A stretch of DNA of 64,000 nt, taken from contig NZ_CP009438.1 of NCBI RefSeq assembly GCF_000761215.1, forward strand, positions 5,746,501 through 5,810,500, read 5' to 3'. The notes below the pieces were generated by a model. That model was given only the letters and a program-made list of their open reading frames with translations, had not been told where the DNA came from and searched no databases. Positions within the stretch are counted from its first letter, which is position 1; each line of letters starts with the position of its first letter. Of this stretch, positions 23,901 through 30,432 are shown piece after piece. The stretch is from Streptomyces glaucescens (GTDB lineage Bacteria > Actinomycetota > Actinomycetes > Streptomycetales > Streptomycetaceae). Both the position numbers and the translations under genes were made by a program.

Positions 23901-25641
23901 CGGCGGTGGTCAGCTTCACGTGGTGGCCGGCCGAGTGGACGAGGGCCAGCGGCAGGCCGTCCTCGGTGCGGTCGATGGTGATGGTGTGGCCGTTGCGTTC
24001 GGTGACGGACGTCAGCCAGGCGGTGCCGTCGCCGCCGGGTTCGCCGCCGGGCGGGGCGGTGAAGTGGCGGGTCAGGCCGGTGTCGGGGTCGGTGATGGTG
24101 TAGTCGCCGTCCGCGTCGCGGGCCAGGAGGGTGTGCGCGGTGCCGGACTCGGGGCGGGTGGGGGCGCCGGGGACGGGGTGCGGGTAGGGGATGAGAAGAC
24201 CGTCGGCGGTGACGTGGACGACGCCGACCGGGTCGATCTCCAGGCGCTCGTCGACGGTGGAGGTCCAGGAGGGGCCGAGGAAGCGGCCGGCCGTGCAGCC
24301 GGACTCGGTGCGGCGGGTGAAGACCAGGGGCAGGATGCCGGGGATCGCCAGATCGGTTTGGGGCAGGAACATCCGGCCGGAGGCGAGGTCGACGGGGTCG
24401 GTGCCGTCGGTGGTGCGCTCGCCGTCGGGGCGGTTGTGCGTGCCGTCGGGGGCGTCGTCGATCAGCTTGCGCGCGCGTGCGGCGTCGGCGGCGTCCGCGG
24501 CGATCCGCACGCCCTTGACCGCGGCACCGCCGCCGCCGGTGGCGGCGGTCAGCGCGGCATCCGGCAGCAGACGGCCGAAGCCCTCGTAGGGGTCTTTCAT
24601 GAAGTCGCTGATCATCTGCTTGCCGGTGCCGACCGGGTCGTTGGCGGCGACCACCAGTCCCGCGGCGAGGCTGTTGAGGCTGGTGGCGTACTCGGCGGGG
24701 TGGGTGAGGTTGTACGGGTCCAAGGGGTTGATCCCGCGCACGAAGTTGACCAGCCCCGCGGTGCCCTTGATGACGCCGCCGCCGACGTGGTCGCCCATGA
24801 TCTGCAGTTCCTGGAAACCGTCGCTCGCCTGTTGCGCGTACGACGGCTTCTCGGGTGCCAGGTCGCGCGCGGCGCGGACCGCGCTGCGGGCGGTCTCCGC
24901 GGCCGTGTTCCGCTGCTTGCGGGCGTCGGCGAGGATGTCCTGCGCCTCCTGCATCAGCTTCTTGCCGGGGTCGTCGAACGTCGCGGCGGGGCGCGGCGGG
25001 AGCGTGGAGGGGTCACGCTGGTCGGCGGGCTGGGCGTTGTAGCGCTCGACGGCCTTGTTGTAGTCGTCGACCTTCTTGCGGTGCGCGTCGGCGGCCTCCT
25101 CGGACGCTTTCACGCCCTCCTTCCACTTGTCGATCGCCGTCTGCGCCTGCCCCTGCGCCCACGTCACGGTCCCGGCGAACGCCTCCAGCGCGCCGGCCGC
25201 CTTCTCACACGCGTCCGCACCGGTGAACCACTTCGGCGGCTGGGTGCTCACCGCCTTGCGCAGCGCCTCGGCCGCCTCACCCTTCAACCGCGAGGAGTCC
25301 AGCCCCTTGAGACCGCCGCCGGCGTCATCGAACGCCTTCTGGAAACCGCGGAGCTTCTGGGCGGTGGAACGCAGCTTGTCCGGGCTGCCGTAGATCAGCT
25401 TGGTCTTGTCCTCGGTCTGCCCGAGGTCCATCTCGTCGACCTCGGCGCCCATCCGGTTGGCGACCGAGCGGGACTGCTCGCGCACCCAGTCCGCGCCCGA
25501 CTCCCAGCCGACGTCGTCCAGCCGGTCGGCAGTCCACTTCCCGGCATCCTCGACCCGGTTGCCGACCCACTCGACACCGTCCTCGACCGCGTTCTCCACC
25601 GAGTCGGGCGTGATGTCACTGATGAAGTCGCCGATGCCCAC
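20929..25641 (-). CDS. RHS-repeat polymorphic toxin with deaminase-like C-terminus and type VII-type N-terminus
   Basis: This is a 1,570-residue toxin carrier. Residues 1-280 are helical and WXG/T7SS-signal-like (MGIGDFISDITPDSVENAVEDGVEWVG). Residues 280-400 have Gly/Ala-rich, membrane-prone helices. A DUF6531-type start DPVDLASGRMFLPQTDLAIPG lies at about 415, followed by many YDxxGR-type RHS repeats and the core end TAPDPLGIDPAPNPVTYVDNPYSAGDPLGLSP near 1440. The last ~125 residues are the variable toxin: Cys1511-Ala-Glu1513 and Cys1547-x-x-Cys1550 form the zinc/catalytic pattern of cytidine-deaminase-fold toxins (YwqJ-like). Its ATG at 25641 is 3 bases from the upstream gene's stop, and its stop overlaps the immunity gene. 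Confidence 0.88.
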   Translation of the reverse strand: MGIGDFISDITPDSVENAVEDGVEWVGNRVEDAGKWTADRLDDVGWESGADWVREQSRSVANRMGAEVDEMDLGQTEDKTKLIYGSPDKLRSTAQKLRGFQKAFDDAGGGLKGLDSSRLKGEAAEALRKAVSTQPPKWFTGADACEKAAGALEAFAGTVTWAQGQAQTAIDKWKEGVKASEEAADAHRKKVDDYNKAVERYNAQPADQRDPSTLPPRPAATFDDPGKKLMQEAQDILADARKQRNTAAETARSAVRAARDLAPEKPSYAQQASDGFQELQIMGDHVGGGVIKGTAGLVNFVRGINPLDPYNLTHPAEYATSLNSLAAGLVVAANDPVGTGKQMISDFMKDPYEGFGRLLPDAALTAATGGGGAAVKGVRIAADAADAARARKLIDDAPDGTHNRPDGERTTDGTDPVDLASGRMFLPQTDLAIPGILPLVFTRRTESGCTAGRFLGPSWTSTVDERLEIDPVGVVHVTADGLLIPYPHPVPGAPTRPESGTAHTLLARDADGDYTITDPDTGLTRHFTAPPGGEPGGDGTAWLTSVTERNGHTITIDRTEDGLPLALVHSAGHHVKLTTADGRITALSLTGAGEAGTDLPLMRYGYQDGNLTTVTKPSGATTTFVYDDRRRVTAWIDSNNSRYDYTYDDRDRVIAEGGEAGHVQITLAYSEPDPETGHRTTTLTTADGHTTRHLIDSRCRVIATTDPLGHTTRYTYDTHGNLLTRTDPLGRTTAHSYDEDGRPVVVTRPDGGELRAVRGTLGLPTELRGPDGARWLQEFDDRGNRIAVTDPAGNTTRLAYDDAGRLVSVTDPLGATTTVRCDAAGRPVEVTDPDGRVTRIERDALGREVRVTDPAGAVTRLSWTPDGQLAHRTGPDGSSESWTYDGEGNCLTHTDPAGGVSRFEYTHFDLLSARTRPDGARYEFEHDAGLRLTRVTAPQGLTWTYEYDAAGRLVSETDFDDRTVSYRLDAAGQLVTRTGHLGGTIAYSYDEAGRMVRKDAEGRVTSYAYDRAGRLVQASGPDSELVRRYDRRGLLKTELVDGRALDQAYDAAGRRVRRTTPTGVVTTYAYDAAGRPTQVTSGDHEIRFTHDEAGRELERVFGGVLTLSSAWDEAGRLSAQHLAAGSRTLNSRTYAYRADGHLTAVHDRLSGTRTFELDPVGRVTAVHAQGWTEQYAYDASGNQTEASWPSSHPGHEATGPRTYTGTTIARAGNVRFEHDALGRVVLRQKTRLSRKPETWRYEWDAEDRLTAVLTPDGSRWRYLYDPLGRRTAKQRLADDGESVVEEIRFSWDGMTLCEQTTVAEDLPNPVALTWDHRGLIPLAQTERILSPDVRQEEIDRRFFAIATDLIGAPTELVDETGEIVWRTRTTLWGTTAWARSSTAYTPLRFPGQYYDPETGLHYNLFRHYDPETGRYTAPDPLGIDPAPNPVTYVDNPYSAGDPLGLSPYPRRLTYEEASQRANQALSDKLDEMHETMSRSKIREYAMGSAGVDVRTGEVAVGLKKTGAGDFCAEDLVRDELVRKGARPEDIIYSVPLRPLKRVPEAVCVRCEGRTLREQFAPGTTWESDLQ

Positions 25642-25643
25642 GC

Positions 25644-26297
25644 TCAGTTACCCCCGTTGTCACCCTGCTGCTGCGCTTGCCTGGCCCGTTCCTCCGGCGA
25701 TGGGCCGAAGGTGTCGTCCAGCGCTTGGTTCCACTGGTCGTCGGATATGCCGAGCGCGTCGTTGAGCATCTGCGACTGCCGACCACCCTGCCCCTCGGTC
25801 AGAACCGTGCGGCCGGTGTCCTTCCAGGTCTGTGCCATCTCCTGACCGGCCCGGTCGAACGACTCCGCGCTCCAGTCCGGATCGAGGGCGTCGGGTGTGA
25901 ACACATCGCCCCAGTTCTGCCGGGTGATCTCATCCTCGGAGGCGTGCGGGTTGCCGCCCATCACGGCGTTCACGCCCACCTTCAGCGCGCCCTCGACGTA
26001 CTGGTCGTGCTCCCACTGGGTGCCGGCCGCCAGTCCCAGACGGTTCGCGATCTCGCTGGCGTCGCTGACCAGGGCCCGTACGCCCCACTCCCAGCGCTCG
26101 CAGAAGTCCTCGAAGTCGACCGACAGACCGTGGTGCCCCGCCTCCATCCCCGTCATCGACAGCTCGGAGAAGCCCTTGCCCATCACCGAACCGGTCGCGC
26201 CACCCAGGTCGCCCAGCCCGTCGATGGTGGCACCCACACCCCGCGTGAACTTCGTGACCGACGCCTGGTCGAAGTTCAGGTCGTTCCCGTCAGCCAC
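25644..26297 (-). CDS. WXG/ESX-type T7SS-associated protein
   Basis: This is a 217-residue protein. The N-terminal helical hairpin has a WxWG turn (FEDFCERWEWGVRALVSDASEIANRLGLAAG), followed by AAGTQWEHDQYVEGALKVGVNAVMGGNPHASEDEI and an acidic C-terminus ending in a Gln/Asn-rich tail. The WEWG segment resembles the WXG turn of ESX-type secreted proteins. The GTG at 26297 has GGAGGGAGG just upstream; the longer frame to 26651 is rejected. It lies between the SseB-like gene (8-base overlap) and the RHS toxin (2 bases between). I infer that it is a chaperone or targeting partner for the toxin. Confidence 0.75.
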   Translation of the reverse strand: MADGNDLNFDQASVTKFTRGVGATIDGLGDLGGATGSVMGKGFSELSMTGMEAGHHGLSVDFEDFCERWEWGVRALVSDASEIANRLGLAAGTQWEHDQYVEGALKVGVNAVMGGNPHASEDEITRQNWGDVFTPDALDPDWSAESFDRAGQEMAQTWKDTGRTVLTEGQGGRQSQMLNDALGISDDQWNQALDDTFGPSPEERARQAQQQGDNGGN

Positions 26298-26733
26298 GGT
26301 CGCCTCCCTCCTGCGCCGTCCCGGCGTCGACGGCGGCGCCGTCCGGGACGATCCCGGTGACCGGCGGGAAGAACATCGATCCGTCCTCGCTGGCGATGTC
26401 CACCGCGAGACCGGCGGGTTCACCCAGCGAGGGCACCACCTCGTCGACGATGCGCGCGCCCAGGAGCGCGGCGTAGTCCATCGGCCGGTCACCCGGCCCG
26501 TGATGCAGGGCGAACCGGGCCAGCGCCGTCTCGTCCGTGAAGCCGCAGATCCATCGCACGCCACCCGAACGTGCCGACCACAGGCCGCCGTTGGAGGTGG
26601 GCACCAGCAGGATCGAGCGCCGCATCTCACCCACCAGCGCCCGAGGGTCACCGACCCCCGCTCTCCGCTCGGCGATCCGCTCGGCCAACGCCGTCCTGGG
26701 CTGCTCCACGGCCCCTCCCTCGTCCTCGGTCAT
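26290..26733 (-). CDS. SseB-like / T7SS-associated small protein
   Basis: This is a 147-residue acidic soluble protein. The core is LAERIAERRAGVGDPRALVGEMRRSILLVPTSNGGLWSARSGGVRWICGFTDETALARFALHHGPGDRPMDYAALLGARIVDEVVPSLGEPAGLAVDIASEDGSMFFPPVTG. The strand-helix pattern and the SILLVP and MFFPP blocks match SseB N-terminal-type proteins, which often sit beside ESX or polymorphic-toxin genes in Streptomyces. The ATG at 26733 is chosen, since the frame's upstream ATG at 26754 adds only a serine-rich peptide. It is the first gene of the toxin operon and overlaps the next gene by 8 bases. Its molecular role is unknown. Confidence 0.7.
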   Translation of the reverse strand: MTEDEGGAVEQPRTALAERIAERRAGVGDPRALVGEMRRSILLVPTSNGGLWSARSGGVRWICGFTDETALARFALHHGPGDRPMDYAALLGARIVDEVVPSLGEPAGLAVDIASEDGSMFFPPVTGIVPDGAAVDAGTAQEGGDRG

Positions 26734-27075
26734 TGACGAAACCGTAGAACACACGCTCAGGAAGGTGTCGGTGGTTCTCCTGAGGGGTCACCAGGGCCCC
26801 ACACGTCGCTCTCAGTAGGAGACCGCGGTGGGCAGGCCGTCCTCACAGCGCGCTTTCGAGCGGTCGATGCCGTCGGAAGGCGGCGTTCGCGAACTCGTCA
26901 TCGAGCCGGACTGCGGACGAAAGCCTCTTCTCCCGTTCCGTGGTTGCTCGTGCCGGGAATCTCCGGGCTTTGACTTCTGCTTCGCAATCGGGAAGGTCAC
27001 TCCGTACCTCGCTGTCCTGCGACGCCAGTCAAGAGGTGATTCGGGCCGAGGTGACCGCCGCCTGACACTCTGCCC

Positions 27076-27594
27076 TCAGCGCTTGCCCCTGCCCACCCGT
27101 ACGTCCCCGTACCAGGCATTGCTCCGGCCGTTCCGCCCGGTCTTGCGGATCGTGTCATAGCAGCGCCAGAACCAGGTGCCGTTCGTGCGGCGGTGCAGTT
27201 CGATGCTCGTGCCGCCGCAGCGTTCGCACTTCGGTGGGCGGGTGAACAGCTCGGCATGCTCGTGCTCCAGCAGCTTGCGGGCGAAGTGGCCGCCGCGCAT
27301 CGTCACCATGGCCTGGCGGGTCCACGACTGGGACAGGGTGTTGAGGCTGCCGATCATCACCGTCCATTCGTCGATCACCGCGATCTTCTGGTGCATGACG
27401 TTGACGGGGATGACGGTGTGGACGACGGCCCGGTGGTCCGCGATAAGGCTCTGGTTGTCCGGGCGGGCCTGAAGCTGCTCCGTGTCGTCGCGGATGAACA
27501 CGGTGACGCGCACGCCGCGCGCCGCGGCCTCGCGGAGCAGTTGCAGGATGCGCCGTACCCGGTTCGCGACCCAGGGCGCCCACAGCCATGACGC
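27076..27594 (-). pseudogene. 5'-truncated PLD-domain protein remnant with C-terminal zinc knuckle
   Basis: The frame reads ASWLWAPWVANRVRRILQLLREAAARGVRVTVFIRDDTEQ, then VNVMHQKIAVIDEWTVMIGSLNTLSQ, which is one HKD-type phospholipase D motif (HxK...GSLN). It ends with KCERCGGTSIELHRR...TWFWRCYD, a CxxC zinc-ribbon piece. A stop codon lies directly upstream of the ASWLW segment, and the first HKD motif and any helicase or nuclease core are absent, so this is the 3' end of a larger gene. Such PLD-plus-zinc tails occur in large helicase/nuclease proteins, some of them antiphage. Translation could in principle begin at the GTG at 27513, giving 145 residues. Confidence 0.65.
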
Positions 27595-27659
27595 TCATTT
27601 GACGCTCGTCCCGATGGCGCGTCACCTAACTGATCGTGCATGGTGCGTGCATTCGGTTT

Positions 27660-27925
27660 TCATGCGCCGGCGCCCTGCATGGGAACGAAGCCGCACACGG
27701 TGAGCGGCTCCTCACTGATGAGCGCACCGCCGTGTTCCGTACACCCAATGGACCAGACGGACTGGTGGGGCGTAGCGGGGCGACGAGGCGTCCGCCCTCC
27801 GCGACCATGGTGATCCACGGCAGATCCCAGGTGTCGACCGTGACGATCGCAGCGTCGGCCGCCCGGGCGGGCCGGCCGATCCGGATGTTCAACGCCGCTG
27901 TCACGGGCCAGCGTCGGAAGTCCTG
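27660..27925 (-). pseudogene. Frameshifted remnant of a protein-isoaspartate methyltransferase-like gene
   Basis: One frame reads DFRRWPVTAALNIRIGRPARAADAAIVTVDTWDLPWITMVAEGGRLVAPLRPTS. A second frame resumes SVWSIGCTEHGGALISEEPLTVCGFVPMQGAGA and then stops at 27660. Joined, they resemble the C-terminal half of PIMT-like methyltransferases of the FxLD peptide-modification type (TVDTWDL, GGRLVAPLR, GFVPMQGAG). The N-terminal SAM-binding half is absent, so this is a decayed fragment. It lies about 2.3 kb upstream of the lasso precursor. A link to peptide modification is possible but unproven. Confidence 0.55.
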
Positions 27926-28651
27926 GGTGGGCCGTCTCTTGGAGGGAGGAGCCCATGAGGGTTCTCGTGCTCTTGCTGTTCTCGCCCCGAGCGTGCTCGT
28001 TCTCCTGGCGATGTACCTCAGTGCGCCCACGGAGTGGTGCAGGACGTGCAGGCGCCAGCGCTCCGATCACGAGGACGGCGACGGAGCGTGCAGCGGGACG
28101 AGTTCGTCGACGACGTACGGCAGTACGGCGGGTGCGGCTGCGGTGCGTTACGTGCCGCGGCGCCGACCCGTCACGTGACGAGGCGTCCCCCGCTCCCGCC
28201 CCCGCCCGCGCCTGGCAGCGCGGCGTGGGGGCCGGGGCGGACCGCGTCTGATCCGCTTGCCGTCGCCGCCCGCCCGGCCCTCCCCGGCGCCGCCCGCCTC
28301 GGTACCTCAGCGCTGAGGTCCGCGTTCACGCTGAGGTCCGCCTCCGCGCCGCCCTCCGGTTGAGTCTTTCGCCTCCGTGCTGCGCCCGTCCCGGGGTCGT
28401 ACTCACCCCCGAACGGCGTACGCACCACCGTGTGCATGATCGGGCATTCAAGTGAGCTGCCTGGCCTCCGAATGTCATTTTCGGTCAATTCCAATCATGC
28501 GTGCCGGACGTTCCCGAATCTCGGGCTTCAGGTGGCCGCAGTGATCGTCATGTCAATCGAAGTCGCCCCTCCTTCAATTCGAAGATCCACCTGCTACGGT
28601 CGAGGGGAAAGCGACTTGCCTGCGGGGGCAGGCCAGGCCAAGGGGGGCGTC
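27926..28651. other. Non-coding gap upstream of the ROK gene
   Basis: I find no convincing gene in this 0.7-kb stretch. Short frames occur on both strands with poor codon use. The last 200 bases are more AT-rich (for example AATTCCAATCATGCG and TTCAATTCGAAG near 28487-28583) and probably contain the promoter and operator of the ROK regulator. Confidence 0.5.
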
Positions 28652-29854
28652 ATGGCTGGCATTCGCGACTTCTTCAACGGGTTAGCCGGATCACCGAAAC
28701 GCAATGAGAACCGCAGGAAGGTACTGCTGGCCATCGCGATCAAGGCGGACACCCAGGTCGGTATCGCCCGGCGCACCGTGCTTTCCCAGGCAACGGTGTC
28801 CACCGCGGTCCGGGAACTGGAAAGGGAAGGCTTGGTGACCGGCGCCCGGACGGACGGGGGGCGAGCCGGCAGGGTGTGCCTCGTACCCACCGACCTGGTC
28901 GCCGTGGGGGTGCACGTCGGCTTCAACCACGTCACGGTGGTCGCGCGCCGACTGGACAAGGACCACGAGACTGTGTCCGTCCGCGCCAACTCGGAAGGGG
29001 TGAGCCGGGGCTGGAACCGCGCCCGCCCGGCCGTCCAGGACCTGATCGGGGAGGCGGTCAGGGACACCGGCTGCACCCTGTCCGACGTCTTCTCGCTCGG
29101 CATCGCCGTGCCGCGGATGATCGATCCGCGTACGAACGAGTTCACGCGGCCCGTCCTCCATCCCTGGCGGAGCGGTGACGACCCGGCGCGGGACCTGGGG
29201 GAGTGGCTCGGCGTGCACGCGGTCATCGACAACGACGCGAACCTCGGTGCGCTGGCCGAGCAGACGTACGGCCGGCGGGAACACGCGGAGACCGTCATCT
29301 ACGTCAAGGCCTCCACCGGCGTCGGAGCCGGAATCATCATCCACAACAACCTCCTTCGCGGACGCGGCGGAATGGCCGGGGAGATCGGCCACCTGACCCT
29401 GGAGCCGGACGGTGTGATGTGCCAGTGCGGGGGCCGCGGTTGCCTGGAGACCGTGATCGGCGCGGAAGCACTGGTGCAGCGCGTGCGCCAGGCCCGCACC
29501 AGGACGGGCGCCGCGGACTTCGAGCACCTTGAGGACGTGCTCCGGGCCGCCCGGGAGCAGGACCCCGTCTGTATGCGCGTGATCAAGGACGCGGGACGCA
29601 CCCTGGGTTCCTTCCTCGCCCATCTGTGCAATCTCATCAACCCCGATGTCGTAGTCGTGGGCGGCCAGCTCACGGAGTGCCACCTGCTCCTGGAGGGCTG
29701 CAAGGAGTCGCTGCACCGCTTCGCCCTCCCCGGCGCAGTCGCCGAGGATTCCGGCTCCGTCCTGGAACTGAGTGAGTTGGGGACGCGGGCCGAGGCTCAG
29801 GGAGCCCTCGTCCTCGGGCTGCGCGGTCAGGAAAGCCCGAAGAGCACGGTGTGA
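28652..29854 (+). CDS. ROK family transcriptional regulator
   Basis: This is a 400-residue ROK-family repressor or activator. An N-terminal winged helix (residues about 20-80: NRRKVLLAIAIKADTQVGIARRTVLSQATVSTAVRELEREGLV) binds DNA. The ROK ATPase-like domain follows with DNDANLGALAEQ, TGVGAGIIIHNNLLRGRGGMAGEIGH and the zinc motif MCQCGGRGCLE. The ATG at 28652 has AAGGGGGGC upstream; an earlier in-frame start at 28430 is rejected. The ligand would be a sugar or sugar phosphate. It lies 370 bases upstream of the lasso precursor and in the same direction. It may control the lasso genes, but is an isolated gene in the accessory region. Confidence 0.85.
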   Translation: MAGIRDFFNGLAGSPKRNENRRKVLLAIAIKADTQVGIARRTVLSQATVSTAVRELEREGLVTGARTDGGRAGRVCLVPTDLVAVGVHVGFNHVTVVARRLDKDHETVSVRANSEGVSRGWNRARPAVQDLIGEAVRDTGCTLSDVFSLGIAVPRMIDPRTNEFTRPVLHPWRSGDDPARDLGEWLGVHAVIDNDANLGALAEQTYGRREHAETVIYVKASTGVGAGIIIHNNLLRGRGGMAGEIGHLTLEPDGVMCQCGGRGCLETVIGAEALVQRVRQARTRTGAADFEHLEDVLRAAREQDPVCMRVIKDAGRTLGSFLAHLCNLINPDVVVVGGQLTECHLLLEGCKESLHRFALPGAVAEDSGSVLELSELGTRAEAQGALVLGLRGQESPKSTV

Positions 29855-30199
29855 CCCGGTCGCCGGCGCTGTGCCGCGGCGATCGAATCCCGTGAGGTGC
29901 CTCTGCCGTGCTTGGTCCTTCGAAATGATGGATGCGCGCCGAGCCGGCCGCGATATCGGCTTCAATTGCCGGCACCGCCGTTATCGAAATGCACGGGGGG
30001 CGTGCCGCACACCAGGAACGGGCTGGTGCCCGTGCCGTTCACCGGTCCGAACGACGAGGCAATACCGCTGGTCAGGCAGTGCGTGCACGGCTTGCTGAAT
30101 CCCGGCTGCGCCTAAAGATCACGTGGCATACTGCGCTCATGTGGACCGGTGGCCGGAAAGGCTGCTTCCTTGTGCTGTGTTCTCCCTGGTGAGGTAACC
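29855..30199. other. Intergenic region upstream of the lasso precursor
   Basis: No gene is supported. The region should contain the lasso promoter. CATACT at 30127-30132 is a candidate -10 element, but no properly spaced -35 was found. Several inverted runs exist but none is a clear operator. Confidence 0.45.
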
Positions 30200-30223
30200 G
30201 TGCCCTTGACCCGAGGCGGCCCG

Positions 30224-30424
30224 ATGTTCCATGAGAAATTGTTCGAGCAGTTGTCCGGCTGCGCTGCCGATGGCGGAAACGGAACGCTCCCGGACGGGCC
30301 GCCCCCGGACCAGGACGCCGCTTATGTGTCCCCCTCCCTCGTCGATCTCGGACACGTCCGTGACCTGACGTTGGGCAGTTCCCCGAACGGCAACGCCGAC
30401 GCCAACGCCCAGTACTACTGGTAG
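30224..30424 (+). CDS. Lasso peptide precursor
   Basis: This 66-residue precursor has a 50-residue leader and a 16-residue core. The leader contains the lasso recognition pattern YxxPxLxxxGxxxxxTxG exactly: Tyr34, Pro37, Leu39, Gly43 and Thr49, with Thr at position -2 of the core. The predicted core is GSSPNGNADANAQYYW. Its only acidic residue is Asp9, so the macrolactam should join Gly1 to Asp9, a nine-residue ring with a seven-residue tail and bulky Tyr14, Tyr15 and Trp16 to hold the thread. The ATG at 30224 has GAGG upstream. A GTG at 30200 with GAGGTAACC is an alternative start. The cyclase gene begins 8 bases after the stop. Confidence 0.88.
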   Translation: MFHEKLFEQLSGCAADGGNGTLPDGPPPDQDAAYVSPSLVDLGHVRDLTLGSSPNGNADANAQYYW

Positions 30425-30432
30425 GAGTCGTC

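Noticed and set aside
22702..25845. A 1,047-codon open frame on the + strand antisense to the RHS gene
   Set aside because: Its composition (Val/Gly/Ala/Arg-rich) follows from the GC-rich third positions of the opposite strand. The RHS frame shows a full domain order and a ribosome-linked operon, so the antisense frame is a shadow.
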